Assembly: GCF_001273925.1 (NCBI RefSeq)
Contig: NZ_LIGG01000001.1
Location: forward strand, 1,513,783 to 1,546,178
DNA: 32,396 nucleotides
Reading direction: 5' to 3'
DNA from: Bacillus sp. FJAT-27251
GTDB taxonomy: Bacteria > Bacillota > Bacilli > Bacillales > Cytobacillaceae
The first letter of the stretch is position 1; each line of letters begins with the position of its first letter. Below are positions 1 through 8,999 of this stretch, piece by piece. The notes below the pieces were generated by a model. That model did no database searches and was not told the origin of the DNA. It worked only from the letters and a program-made list of their open reading frames with translations. The position numbers and the translations under genes were made by a program.

Positions 1-2
1 AA

Positions 3-1118
3 ACGGCTTACTATTTAATCATTCCAATGGTCACTGGAATCGCTATGCAAAGTATCGGAATTACCTTCTACCAGCTAAGTGAAAGGATGCAATATTCCGG
101 CCTCATTAGGATTATATCGGCGGGCTGCCTATTGATCACGCTGTCTGTCGGCATTGCCTTAGACTTTGCTCCGATTGTTATTTGCTTGGTTTATGGGGTG
201 TCTTATTTAATCGCCGGGGTATTTGCCCAAATTTTATTAGCCAAAAATATAAAAATTGACTTGCGAAGTAAATTTCACAGAGGGTTATTGCAAAGTCTGG
301 GCTCCTTCACCGCCGGCGGTCTGTTGTTTGTCATGATCCCTCATTTGGGTCCAATCATTCTCGAGAAAACTGTTCCCTTGAAAGAGGTAGGGGAATTTGC
401 GGTGGCGTACCGGATTCCTCAAGCCCTGCAGCAGATTCCTTTTATCGTGGCGGGTGCTTATTACCCTGTTTTATTCAAGGCGTTTAACAACAACCTTCCA
501 GGTGAGCATTTAAAACACTTAAAGTTTCAAATTAAATTGATGGCCCTTGTAGGAATGATCATGACTATCCCTTTTTACCACCTCTCGGATTTAGTGATCA
601 GGCTTTTGTTTGGGGAGGAGTGGCTGTCTGCTTCCCAACCATTAAAAATACTGTCATTTTTATTATTATTACAGGCACTCGGCATTGCCCTTGCAGATGG
701 ATTAACCACCAGCGGCAAGCAATTTCAGCGGATGATGGTTCAGATACTTGCTGTAATGGGAGGAATCGTTTTTTATGTGGCATTTAGTATATCGTATGGC
801 ATACAAGGTGCAGCCTATGCGGGGGTGTTAATAGAATCCATTGCACTTGCTGGGTTTTGGGTATGTTCCGCTAACCGATGGTTTATAGCAAAAAGTACCC
901 TTATTCCCTATTTGTCTTTTTTCTTTTTGACCATAGCGTGCATAGGCTATCTCCTGCCAAATTATCCATTTTTATCGGCGACTATAAACTTTCTGCTTGT
1001 GTTAAGTTTGGTTGTCATCGACAAAGAGCTGAAGAGTAAAATTTCCAGCTTTATAAAAGCGAAACGAAAAAAAGATTGGGAGCTGGAGGAAAGCCGGGAG
1101 GTGCATCATGGATTATAA
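3..1118 (+). CDS. Oligosaccharide flippase (Wzx/MATE-like), 5' end outside window
   Basis: Multi-pass membrane protein expected to flip lipid-linked exopolysaccharide repeat units across the cytoplasmic membrane. The frame is open to the window edge with no stop, so the gene begins upstream and the ATG at 27 is internal; about 371 C-terminal residues are visible. They form roughly ten hydrophobic segments separated by short basic loops, and the C-terminal tail is strongly basic, as in polysaccharide-synthesis flippases. Its stop overlaps the next gene (polymerase) by 11 bases, which indicates an operon. Family assignment rests on topology and on position beside a Wzy-like polymerase and glycosyltransferases. 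A lipid II flippase (MurJ) is less likely in this context. Confidence 0.8.
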   Translation, partial: TAYYLIIPMVTGIAMQSIGITFYQLSERMQYSGLIRIISAGCLLITLSVGIALDFAPIVICLVYGVSYLIAGVFAQILLAKNIKIDLRSKFHRGLLQSLGSFTAGGLLFVMIPHLGPIILEKTVPLKEVGEFAVAYRIPQALQQIPFIVAGAYYPVLFKAFNNNLPGEHLKHLKFQIKLMALVGMIMTIPFYHLSDLVIRLLFGEEWLSASQPLKILSFLLLLQALGIALADGLTTSGKQFQRMMVQILAVMGGIVFYVAFSISYGIQGAAYAGVLIESIALAGFWVCSANRWFIAKSTLIPYLSFFFLTIACIGYLLPNYPFLSATINFLLVLSLVVIDKELKSKISSFIKAKRKKDWELEESREVHHGL

Positions 1119-2403
1119 AGGGCAGCCTCAAAAATATGGAAGAACAGTTTTTTGGCTTTTTACGCTGGTGATGTTAGCCAAATACAATATCTATATTGGA
1201 TTTGCTTTAAAGCCTTATATGGTTTTTTGTATCCTATTCTTTATCATCCATATTGGATCCTTTTATTTTCAAAGATTGCACTTGTTTGAGGCAGCCATGT
1301 TGCTATTTTATTTGATGTACAGCTATACCGGGGCCTTTGCTTTATATCCTGGCTCTAGTGCCAGAATAATAGTAGGCATCCTTCTTTACATCTGTTGTTA
1401 TTTTATTATCAGATACATCATTGGAAGAGCGAATGATTTAGCCATAAAAAATGCAATAGGCAATGTGGGCATTCTGTTTAATTCCGCGAGTTTGATTTTA
1501 TATGTAATAGGGTTAAAGGGTGTTTCCTTTGTGTTTGATGGAGACAGGATTTCACAATATGGGGTTATGGTCGATAGGAATTATCCCAGACTAATTGGCC
1601 TGCTGCAGGATCCCAACTTCTTTGTCTTTTATAACACGCTATTTTTTTGTTATTACCTGAGTAATTTTGAATCAAAAAAAAATAAAATCGGTTTAATTTT
1701 GTGCATTCTCACCAATTTATTAACTTTTTCCAGGGGCGGCATCTTAGTCATTATGTTCCTGTTTATCATCAATTTGTTTTTAACGAATCCTTTCAATAAG
1801 TTAAAAATGATTGTTAGCCTGTCTTTTTCGTTTCTCGTTGTTGGGTATGTTGCCATATATGTGATGAAATTTGATTTTTTATCCATTCTCCAGTCAAGGC
1901 TGGATGATACCTCAGAAGATGGAGGCAGTGGGAGGTTGACCCTATGGGGAAGGGCTTGGGATTATTTTAACTCTGACATTTTAGTAGGGATTGGAGCCTT
2001 TAATTTTTCAGATTATAACTTATTTGAAAATGGGGACCCGCTCACCGCACACAATACGTATTTAGATATATTAGCGGAATCCGGTCTGGTGGGGTTCATT
2101 AGCTACAGCCTGTTTATCCTTCTGGTTTTTATTAAAATCATTCAAATGAATATTCACAGAAAGAACCCCTACTTGTTTTTAACGTTCTTAGGCTTTGTTC
2201 TGCAAATGGGATTTCTCTCTGTCATTATCAATGACATATTCTTTCTGTATCTAGCCATACTGTCCGCCTATTTACATCATTTGTACGCAAATGAGAGGGA
2301 TAGGGCAAATCAACATTCTTTTAATGCACAAAGAGCGGATCCAACAGGCCATCTTTCTAAAGGAGGGATTGCTTTCTATGAACGTTTTACTGTTAACCGA
2401 TAA
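1108..2403 (+). CDS. O-antigen ligase/polymerase-like (Wzy-type) membrane protein
   Basis: Predicted polysaccharide polymerase of 431 residues with about ten to eleven hydrophobic segments. It has a large extracytoplasmic loop in the second half containing GSGRLTLWGRAWDYF and, further on, AHNTYLDILAESGLVGF, which is typical of the Wzy_C/O-antigen ligase family (PF04932 type). The ATG at 1108 is preceded by GGGAGG at 1096-1101 with six-base spacing and overlaps the flippase stop. The 3' end overlaps the next glycosyltransferase by 26 bases. The product should join flipped repeat units into an exopolysaccharide at the outer face of the membrane. The region is visibly A+T-rich compared with genes beyond 10 kb. 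Confidence 0.8.
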   Translation: MDYKGQPQKYGRTVFWLFTLVMLAKYNIYIGFALKPYMVFCILFFIIHIGSFYFQRLHLFEAAMLLFYLMYSYTGAFALYPGSSARIIVGILLYICCYFIIRYIIGRANDLAIKNAIGNVGILFNSASLILYVIGLKGVSFVFDGDRISQYGVMVDRNYPRLIGLLQDPNFFVFYNTLFFCYYLSNFESKKNKIGLILCILTNLLTFSRGGILVIMFLFIINLFLTNPFNKLKMIVSLSFSFLVVGYVAIYVMKFDFLSILQSRLDDTSEDGGSGRLTLWGRAWDYFNSDILVGIGAFNFSDYNLFENGDPLTAHNTYLDILAESGLVGFISYSLFILLVFIKIIQMNIHRKNPYLFLTFLGFVLQMGFLSVIINDIFFLYLAILSAYLHHLYANERDRANQHSFNAQRADPTGHLSKGGIAFYERFTVNR

Positions 2404-3463
2404 GCTGATTATGGGCGGAGCAGAAATGTACTATTGCAAACTGGTAAATCAGTTAAAACATCCAGAAATTACTTTTTATTATGCGGCTGCAAAAGGCGAA
2501 TTGTTTAACAAAATTAAGGGGAAACACCATTTTACTGAATTAAGCCGTACGAATCATCTCAAAAATATTAGGACCTTATTAAATCTGGTGGATGACAGGC
2601 AAATTACTCTAATCCACGCGAATAGTTTAAGGATGGTTTTATATAGCATTCTATTAAAGAAACTATTTAAAAGGCCTATCAAAGTTATTTATACGAAGCA
2701 TAATATCACCATCCTTGAGAAGAAGTTCCCTCTAGGATTTATGCATTTGATGAATATTTACGTGAATCGAATCATAACGGTCAGTGGATCCGAGAAGGGG
2801 AGTCTAGAGCAGCTCGGAGTCCAAGACAGTAAAATTAGGACCATTTACAATGGCGTCGATTTGGAGCAATTCGTATTCCATCGCAAAGAATCAGGAGTTG
2901 TTTTTAATATTGGTATATTAGCCAGGCTATCAGAAGAAAAGAATCATGCCTTGTTCATACAAATAGCAAATGAACTAAAAAACAGGCCAAATGTTATGTT
3001 TTATATTGCCGGAAATGGACCGGAGAAACAGAAGATATCCGATCTGATAAGATCTTATAACCTATCCGGGAAAGTAAAGATGTTAGGAGAAGTTCAAAAC
3101 CCTGAAGACTTTATTAGAGATATGGATATCCTTCTTTTGACATCAAACAGAGAAGTTTTCCCGATGGTCATTATAGAATCGATGGCTATAGGTACTCCTG
3201 TTATCTCAATTGATAAGGGGGGGATAAAGGAAGCGGTGATACAGGATGAGACCGGGGTCCTTATTAAAAGCCATTCTGTTGAGGAGTTTAGTAATCAAAT
3301 AATAAGGTTGGAATCTGACCAACTCTCCAGAATGAGGATTTCCAAACAAGCACGCCAAAAAGTAGAAAGAGAGTTTTCGTTAGAGCAAATGGCTAAGCAA
3401 ACACTCGAAGAATATCTAAATTTTGCTGATGATGTTAAAGGATATATAGGAGTGAGGCAATGA
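2378..3463 (+). CDS. Glycosyltransferase family 4 (GT-B fold)
   Basis: Cytoplasmic sugar transferase of 361 residues that probably adds one sugar to the lipid-linked repeat unit. The N-terminal half begins MNVLLLTDKLIMGGAEMYY, with the Gly-Gly-Ala-Glu turn typical of GT4 enzymes. The C-terminal half has the nucleotide-sugar region LARLSEEKNH, the glycine-rich FYIAGNGPEKQ and the E-x7-E region EVFPMVIIESMAIGTPVIS. I chose the ATG at 2378 because AAAGGAGGG lies just upstream. The longer in-frame ATG at 2291 lacks such a site and would extend deep into the polymerase gene. The gene overlaps the polymerase by 26 bases and the following gene by ATGA, so translation is probably coupled. Confidence 0.88.
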   Translation: MNVLLLTDKLIMGGAEMYYCKLVNQLKHPEITFYYAAAKGELFNKIKGKHHFTELSRTNHLKNIRTLLNLVDDRQITLIHANSLRMVLYSILLKKLFKRPIKVIYTKHNITILEKKFPLGFMHLMNIYVNRIITVSGSEKGSLEQLGVQDSKIRTIYNGVDLEQFVFHRKESGVVFNIGILARLSEEKNHALFIQIANELKNRPNVMFYIAGNGPEKQKISDLIRSYNLSGKVKMLGEVQNPEDFIRDMDILLLTSNREVFPMVIIESMAIGTPVISIDKGGIKEAVIQDETGVLIKSHSVEEFSNQIIRLESDQLSRMRISKQARQKVEREFSLEQMAKQTLEEYLNFADDVKGYIGVRQ

Positions 3464-5130
3464 AAAAACCACAGCTTCGTTATGCCCTGATTTCTGACAC
3501 TGATACTGTCGAGGATTGGCAGCATGAAGCAATCGTTAAGCTATCCGGGCTAGATGAGACAGTTTGTTGTGCTGTCATCCAATTTTCGGGGAAAAAGAAA
3601 CAGACAAAATTTCGATTTGGGAAAACCAGACCTATAACCAGCTTTTATGATGAAAGTCTGATGCGGATTGAATGTGGGGAGGCGACAGACAAAGATTATG
3701 TTTTCTCAAAAGAAGACATAAATCTGATTAATCATCTTGAATTGGATTTTATCTTATGTTTGAGCAGTCGTCAGATTAGTGGTGAAATAGTAATTCTTCC
3801 AAAACATGGGGTATGGAGATTTAATCAGAGGTTTCTCCATCCTGACTCCGGTAAGAACAATATCCATGGAGTTCCAGTGATCGCTGCATCGCTTGAAAAG
3901 GTTCTGCCTAACAATCAACATATAATTTTAAAACAGGGATACTTTTCAACTTTTAACTCTTCTCATCTTAAAAGCCAAAGACTTGTAAGGATGGCATCTG
4001 CCCCATGGCCAGCGCTCGTTTGCCGGGACATTTTAAATGACAATGCTTCGTATCTCTATAACATTCCGAGTGTTGATAAGGGAGCTGAAAAGGGAGAAAA
4101 CAGGAAAGTTTCCTTCTCATTGAAGTGGATTGAAGATAAACTGCGCTCTATTTATAATAAGTTATTTTGTTATGAATACTGGAATGTTGGAATCGTCCAT
4201 AGACCGATTCATCATTTTTTAAATGACGACGAGGAAAGGTTGGATATTGAATGGATAGTAGAAAGAAAGGATATGTATTTAGCTGACCCATTCGTTTACA
4301 AAATAGGAGATAAGTTTCAAATCATCATGGAAGAATTAAACCATAAGGTAGTAAAAGGGTTCATTAGCGAAGCAACAGTTCCCCAAAATGGCAGCGGAGA
4401 ATCCGCATTTCGCCAGGCAACAATAAGTACAGCTTCCCATATGTCTTACCCCTATATATTAGAATATCGGGGAGAGATTTATTGTGTACCTGAAACGTCC
4501 GAAAGAATGGAGGTTCCGATTTACAAATTAAATCAGGAGAATGGGAATTGGCAAAAAGTTAAAGCACTGATTAAAGACTTTCCTGCTATAGATTCAACAA
4601 TAATAAAATACCAAGACTTATGGTGGCTGTTTTGTACGAAAGCAAACTCAACCTTTCAAAGTCACAACAATGAGCTTTATATTTTTTATTCCAGGAACCT
4701 GATGGGAGAGTGGAAACCCCATGCATTAAATCCGGTTAAAGTGGATGTACGATCATCCAGGCCTGCAGGCACTCCTTTTATATATGAAGAAAGACTGTAT
4801 AGGCCTTCCCAGGATTGCTCTAAAACTTATGGTGGAAGGATTTCGCTGAATAAAATTAAGAAATTGACACCATCTGAGTTTGAGGAAGAAACAATAAAAT
4901 ATATTGAACCAAACAAGGACAGTCTCTATCCCGATGGAGTTCATACAATTACTTCAGCTGGCGACGTGACTGTTTTGGATGGGAAAAGATTTGACTATCA
5001 CTGGTCTCACTTTTTTCGCAAGCTGTATAAGCTGAAACCAACTAATCTTCAAAAGATAAGGACCCGAACTTACGAAATAAATAATAGATTACTCAAAACT
5101 AACAAAACTCCAGCGACTAGTAACAAGTAA
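3460..5130 (+). CDS. Formyltransferase-like / GINT1_N-like beta-propeller protein
   Basis: A 556-residue protein starting in an ATGA overlap with the GT4 gene. Residues about 1-195 resemble a degenerate formyltransferase: the segment LDFILCLSSRQISGEIVILPKHGVWRFNQ parallels the region of Met-tRNA formyltransferases leading to the Asn-His catalytic part, but the usual catalytic motif is not evident. Residues about 225-530 contain MYLADPFVYKIGDKFQIIMEE and SYPYILEYRGEIYCVPET, the repeat style of the five-bladed propeller domain of plant glucosamine inositolphosphorylceramide transferase N-termini (GINT1_N), also related to GH43/GH68 folds. In an exopolysaccharide cluster it may transfer or decorate a sugar. 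The biochemical role is unknown to me; only the two-part architecture is supported. Confidence 0.65.
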   Translation: MKKPQLRYALISDTDTVEDWQHEAIVKLSGLDETVCCAVIQFSGKKKQTKFRFGKTRPITSFYDESLMRIECGEATDKDYVFSKEDINLINHLELDFILCLSSRQISGEIVILPKHGVWRFNQRFLHPDSGKNNIHGVPVIAASLEKVLPNNQHIILKQGYFSTFNSSHLKSQRLVRMASAPWPALVCRDILNDNASYLYNIPSVDKGAEKGENRKVSFSLKWIEDKLRSIYNKLFCYEYWNVGIVHRPIHHFLNDDEERLDIEWIVERKDMYLADPFVYKIGDKFQIIMEELNHKVVKGFISEATVPQNGSGESAFRQATISTASHMSYPYILEYRGEIYCVPETSERMEVPIYKLNQENGNWQKVKALIKDFPAIDSTIIKYQDLWWLFCTKANSTFQSHNNELYIFYSRNLMGEWKPHALNPVKVDVRSSRPAGTPFIYEERLYRPSQDCSKTYGGRISLNKIKKLTPSEFEEETIKYIEPNKDSLYPDGVHTITSAGDVTVLDGKRFDYHWSHFFRKLYKLKPTNLQKIRTRTYEINNRLLKTNKTPATSNK

Positions 5131-5147
5131 TTTTTTTTTGCTAGTTG

Positions 5148-5158
5148 TGTTCGTTATA
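5148..5158 (+). promoter_or_regulatory. TGTTCGTTATA motif, copy 1 (upstream of sugar phosphotransferase)
   Basis: Exact 11-base motif, 54 bases before the TTG start at 5213 and just after a run of nine T. Identical copies lie at 17214 and 18656, each upstream of a surface-polysaccharide or membrane gene. The motif may be an operator, or part of a promoter with TATAAA as -10 element. Which protein binds it is not shown by the sequence; the nearby XRE paralogs are candidates. Confidence 0.5.
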
Positions 5159-5212
5159 AAGAAATTTATTATCCTTTGGTTTGTGGAATCTTTTCTTTGG
5201 GAGGAATCGAAG

Positions 5213-6586
5213 TTGAATATGAGCCGCAATGGTTTTAAGATGCACTTTTTGCTGCTGGACCTTTTAACACTAGTGACAGGGGGTGTTGTCTATTATAAGT
5301 TTGCATCCTTCTTTTCAGTTGAAACAGCGGGCAACATTCTATTTCCGATATTTCTCTTTTTGGTATTTCTAATGTTTTCGCTCTTTGATTTATACACAGA
5401 GTCGATCCGCCGGGATATCAATAATTTGATTTATTCCGTTGTTTTATCAATGGTTGTTGCTTACGTATTGGTCCTTCTGATTATGAGCATAGCGCCTGTT
5501 CCTTTTAATGACCATTTATCTCTCATCCCATTGTTAATCATTGAGACTGTGATGGTAGTTCTACTCCGGACAGGAATATGGCTAGCTGGCAAGAAGTCGG
5601 TTGGAGCAAGAAAAGTAATTATAATTGGAGACCACTTACAGGCTAGTTATACCTTGGCAGAAAAATTTCTTAACGACAATGATAGGGGATATAAGGTTGT
5701 CGGTATCTTATCGGAAGATAACAAAAGAGAGGTTTTAAAAGCTATTGAGACATATGACGTGTTTGTGCTCGGCTCTGGAATTAAACATGATGCTAAAGAT
5801 GAAATCGTAAATGCATGTTTAAGGAAAGGAAAAGAAGTACTGGTGGTTCCCGAGCTTTTAGATTTGTCTGTGCAAGGAGCGGCAACGCAACAAGTAGATG
5901 ATATGCTGGTTTTCTCAATATCCTCTCCCATAGTCAGCAAGACTTCAATGGCAGTAAAGCGAATTTTTGACCTTGCAGTGACTTCCATCTTACTGGTCTG
6001 TGTCAGCCCTCTTTTGCTGTTATTATCCATCATGATACCCATGACTTCGAGGGGGCCAGTAATTTATAGACAGGAAAGAGTGGGCTTAAACGGGCAGAGG
6101 TTCTGGATTTATAAGTTTCGGAGCATGATCCAAAATGCAGAAAAAGTCACAGGACCGGTTTTGGCTACCGAAAAAGACCCGAGAATAACTCCGCTCGGCA
6201 GGTTTATGAGGGCCGTACGACTTGATGAACTTCCGCAGTTATTCAATGTTTTGAAAGGTGATATGAGTTTAGTTGGACCGCGTCCTGAAAGAGATTACTT
6301 TATTAGACAGTTCAAGCAGGAATTTCCTGATTATACCTATAGATTAGCTGTAAAGCCAGGAATTACAGGCTTGGCGCAGGTAATGGGGAACTATGGAACA
6401 ACAGTTGAAGACAAACTTCGCTATGACTTGTTATATATTCGAAATTACTCCCTTTTATTAGATATAAAAATTTTAATGCAGACCATGAGAGTAGTTGTCC
6501 AACATAAACAGGCCAAAGGGGTAGCCGAGCAAAAAATGTCTCCGCTAGTCAATTTGGAGAAGAACGGAAAAGCAGTTGGAAGGTAA
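5213..6586 (+). CDS. Polyprenyl-phosphate sugar phosphotransferase (initiating enzyme, WbaP/CpsE-like)
   Basis: Membrane enzyme that transfers a sugar-1-phosphate from a nucleotide sugar to undecaprenyl phosphate, the first step of repeat-unit synthesis. The N-terminal part (to about residue 120) carries four to five hydrophobic segments, followed by a Rossmann-like region (VIIIGDHLQASYTLAEKFL). The catalytic domain starts near residue 248 with KRIFDLAVTSILL and contains YKFRSMI, RLDELPQLFNVLKGDMSLVGPRPE and KPGITGLAQV, all typical of PglC-like/WbaP transferases. I prefer the TTG at 5213, eight bases after GGGAGG; an ATG at 5219 is nearly equivalent. The upstream in-frame ATG at 5138 lacks a good site. 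In many clusters this gene is first; here it follows the flippase and polymerase and appears to have its own regulatory motif. Confidence 0.9.
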   Translation: MNMSRNGFKMHFLLLDLLTLVTGGVVYYKFASFFSVETAGNILFPIFLFLVFLMFSLFDLYTESIRRDINNLIYSVVLSMVVAYVLVLLIMSIAPVPFNDHLSLIPLLIIETVMVVLLRTGIWLAGKKSVGARKVIIIGDHLQASYTLAEKFLNDNDRGYKVVGILSEDNKREVLKAIETYDVFVLGSGIKHDAKDEIVNACLRKGKEVLVVPELLDLSVQGAATQQVDDMLVFSISSPIVSKTSMAVKRIFDLAVTSILLVCVSPLLLLLSIMIPMTSRGPVIYRQERVGLNGQRFWIYKFRSMIQNAEKVTGPVLATEKDPRITPLGRFMRAVRLDELPQLFNVLKGDMSLVGPRPERDYFIRQFKQEFPDYTYRLAVKPGITGLAQVMGNYGTTVEDKLRYDLLYIRNYSLLLDIKILMQTMRVVVQHKQAKGVAEQKMSPLVNLEKNGKAVGR

Positions 6587-6595
6587 CCGGTCTCA

Positions 6596-6605
6596 GGTCG
6601 TTATA
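6596..6605 (+). promoter_or_regulatory. Degenerate GTTCGTTATA-like motif upstream of GT2 gene
   Basis: GGTCGTTATA differs from the GTTCGTTATA core shared by three other sites in this window by one base. It sits 24 bases before the TTG start of the GT2 glycosyltransferase at 6629. It is weaker evidence than the three exact copies and may be chance. Confidence 0.3.
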
Positions 6606-6628
6606 TTTTATAAAAGGGGGAGAGATGC

Positions 6629-7405
6629 TTGAGTGCTAATAAAAACAATAAGCTGGTTTCAATTATTACTCCTACTTATAATTCTTCCAAGTATATTAAA
6701 GAAACCATCCTTTCAGTAAAAAAACAAATCTATCAAAACTGGGAAATGATAATTGTAGACGATGCATCCACAGATCATACAGTTGAAATAATCGAGCGGG
6801 AAATCAGCCTTGATCCAAGGGTGAAATTAATTAGATTGAACCATAATAGTGGACCGGCGGAAGCACGAAATACAGCTATAGAGTGTTCTCAAGGAAGGTA
6901 TCTCGCTTTTCTCGATAGTGACGACATTTGGCTCCCGCAAAAGTTAGAAAGGCAATTGGAATTTATGCAGGAAAATCAAGCAGGCTTCTCATTCACAGAC
7001 TATAGAATAATGAATGAGGATGGGGAGGTGTCAAACACTGTTTTCCGCGTTCCCAAAAGAATGGATTATAATGCTCTGCTTAAAAATACAATGATTGGAA
7101 CTTTAACGGTTGTACTTGATAAGAAAATGGTAGGGGAAGTAAGAATGCCTTTGTATCGGGACTGTTCGGAGGACTATGGACTTTGGCTATATATCCTATC
7201 TTCTGGGTTTATTGCTTATGGCTTGAATGAAGAACTGGCTATATATCGAAAATGCGAAGACTCGTTGTCTAGCAATAAAATAAAATCAGCAAAGAAAACT
7301 TGGAATACGTATCGAAAAGTTCAAAAGATAAATATTCCATATGCATTATGGTGTTTTACAAATTACTCAGTTAATGCGTTAAAAAAGCATTCAAGGACTA
7401 TGTAA
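6629..7405 (+). CDS. Glycosyltransferase family 2 (GT-A)
   Basis: A 258-residue cytoplasmic glycosyltransferase that probably adds a sugar to the exopolysaccharide repeat unit. Seen motifs: VSIITPTYNSSKYI at the N-terminus, the nucleotide-binding IIVDDASTDHT, the RNTAIECSQGRYLAFLDSDDIWLP segment with the Asp-x-Asp metal site, and a C-terminal acidic CSEDYGLWLYIL region. The start is TTG, preceded by AAAGGGGGAG; no ATG lies close to this site. It follows the initiating phosphotransferase by 42 bases. Acceptor and donor cannot be told from the sequence. Confidence 0.9.
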   Translation: MSANKNNKLVSIITPTYNSSKYIKETILSVKKQIYQNWEMIIVDDASTDHTVEIIEREISLDPRVKLIRLNHNSGPAEARNTAIECSQGRYLAFLDSDDIWLPQKLERQLEFMQENQAGFSFTDYRIMNEDGEVSNTVFRVPKRMDYNALLKNTMIGTLTVVLDKKMVGEVRMPLYRDCSEDYGLWLYILSSGFIAYGLNEELAIYRKCEDSLSSNKIKSAKKTWNTYRKVQKINIPYALWCFTNYSVNALKKHSRTM

Positions 7406-7463
7406 TATTTTAAAAGGACGATGATGTTCCTGGCTTAATATGCACAAATAGGAGAGATCATGC

Positions 7464-8537
7464 ATGAATGATACCAGAGCAAAACTTTCGTATGTCCAGG
7501 TTTCAAGAGCTGTTGCTATTCTATTTGTGTTATTAGGCCATGCTAATACGCAGTTTTATCAGGCGTATGGCTATGACTGGTTGAACATGGGTGTCTGGGA
7601 AAGAACTGGCGGTGTTGACTTCTTCTTCATTGTTACCGGTTTTATGATTTATTACTTATACCACAAACAAATTGGTATACCCGGAAAAGCTAAGGAGTTT
7701 TTAATTAAACGTGTGGTTCGAATCTTTCCGTTATATTGGATCTTTACATTTTTGATGATAATAGCAGCATTCTTAATAAAGGATTTTGAACCGCACTATT
7801 CCTGGAAAGTAATCGTTAAATCCTTTCTATTCGTAGAGAGCGACCCTGTAATAGGGTCAACATGGTCTCTCAAACATATTCTGTTATTTTATATGATATT
7901 TGGAGCCTGGATTTATAAACCAAAACGAATGAAACCGATTATAGTGGTGTGGGTAATATTGACTGTTCTTACTGAAGTTCGTCTGCTTTCAATCCTGGAT
8001 TCTTTTATATTCAGCTTTAGCAGTATAGAAGTCCTAATGGGTTCCTTGGTGGCTTACTGGATCCTTAATCATAAGGTAAGATACTCTACGGTTTGGATTG
8101 TGTCCGGAATCCTAGGTTTCTTGTCTATATGGCTAAATAACATATTTTTGCTATACGAAATACATGCTCCTTTCTTTTTTTGCCTATTCTCAATGCTCAT
8201 TATGCTAGGAATGGCGGAAAAGGATAAACAGCCTAGAAAAGTTCCTAAATTGTTATCATTCTTGGGTGACGCATCTTATTCCATATATATAGCACACGGT
8301 CCATTTTTAAGTATATTCATAATTTTGCTAGGGATAGTAAGCCCGGACTATACGCTAAATGGTCATTTAATGATATTGTTAGTCAGTTTGCTAACCACGG
8401 TATCTTGCTGTTTTGTTTATATCTTTGTTGAAAAACCAATAACTGCAGCGTTGAGAAGAAAGGTGCTGCACAAGGGGGAAGACTCTTTTGTAGTCACCTC
8501 CATTGGTACGGACATTCAAGTTGTCAAGAATATATAA
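7464..8537 (+). CDS. Acyltransferase family 3 (OafA-like)
   Basis: Integral membrane O-acyltransferase of 357 residues with about ten transmembrane segments. The N-terminus carries YVQVSRAVAILFVLLGHAN, with the conserved Arg and the Gly-His pair of the family, then GGVDFFFIVTGFMIYYLY. A late segment, DASYSIYIAHGPFLSI, and the C-terminal FVEKPI are also typical. It probably acetylates or otherwise acylates the exopolysaccharide or its lipid-linked precursor. The ATG at 7464 follows AGGAGAG at good spacing. It is the last enzyme of the cluster and is followed by an XRE regulator. Confidence 0.9.
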   Translation: MNDTRAKLSYVQVSRAVAILFVLLGHANTQFYQAYGYDWLNMGVWERTGGVDFFFIVTGFMIYYLYHKQIGIPGKAKEFLIKRVVRIFPLYWIFTFLMIIAAFLIKDFEPHYSWKVIVKSFLFVESDPVIGSTWSLKHILLFYMIFGAWIYKPKRMKPIIVVWVILTVLTEVRLLSILDSFIFSFSSIEVLMGSLVAYWILNHKVRYSTVWIVSGILGFLSIWLNNIFLLYEIHAPFFFCLFSMLIMLGMAEKDKQPRKVPKLLSFLGDASYSIYIAHGPFLSIFIILLGIVSPDYTLNGHLMILLVSLLTTVSCCFVYIFVEKPITAALRRKVLHKGEDSFVVTSIGTDIQVVKNI

Positions 8538-8607
8538 CTCTTAGAGCCATTATGGGAAGAATCAGGGGATGATTTTGAGAGCCGCTTATGAATTGAGGTG
8601 CTTTAAA

Positions 8608-8976
8608 ATGGAAAGTTTAGAAGTTCATGATATGTATAAAATGAATGGCACCAAACTGAGAGACCTTCGAAAAAAGAGAGGGCTTTCCTTATGCCGTTTA
8701 AGTGAGCTGACTGGCATATCCAAGTCATACTTAAGCATTATTGAACGTGAACTGCATAAAAATCCAAGCTTGGAAGTCCTGGATAAGCTCGCCACCTTCT
8801 TTCAAGTAGATGTTGAGTATTTGGTTAAGGGAGATAGAAGCGAAAAGATACATTCAATAGAGGAACCTATTAAGATAATAATTAAACTGGAAATTGAATT
8901 GCCACATAATCGGAATAACCTTCAAAAACTTAAGCAAATTACAGAGCTTATTGAAGGATTCACAGAAGGGTCATAG
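8608..8976 (+). CDS. XRE/SinR-like transcriptional regulator, paralog A
   Basis: A 122-residue DNA-binding protein. Residues about 12-70 form a Cro/C1 helix-turn-helix: KLRDLRKKRGLSLCRLSELT, GISKSYLSIIERELHKNPS and LEVLDKLATFF, very like SinR of Bacillus (SKSYLSSIER). The C-terminal part lacks a recognisable SinI/SinR interaction domain; it has instead a short motif IKIIIKLEIELP plus KLKQITELIE, shared with the paralog at 16820. The ATG at 8608 follows GAGGTG with seven-base spacing; the earlier ATG at 8569 would add 13 residues and lacks a good site. Placed between the exopolysaccharide cluster and the Tad pilus operon, it probably controls one or both. SinR-type proteins repress matrix genes, but repression here is inference. 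Confidence 0.88.
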   Translation: MESLEVHDMYKMNGTKLRDLRKKRGLSLCRLSELTGISKSYLSIIERELHKNPSLEVLDKLATFFQVDVEYLVKGDRSEKIHSIEEPIKIIIKLEIELPHNRNNLQKLKQITELIEGFTEGS

Positions 8977-8999
8977 TGTTTTCAATAAGAAATATATTG

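Noticed and set aside
27-1118. ATG at 27 as true start of the flippase gene
   Set aside because: The reading frame continues open to the window edge with membrane-protein-like sequence and no ribosome site stands before 27.
5647-6042. Minus-strand ORF of 131 codons in the sugar phosphotransferase gene
   Set aside because: Low-complexity Ser/Thr-rich product antisense to conserved catalytic-domain sequence.
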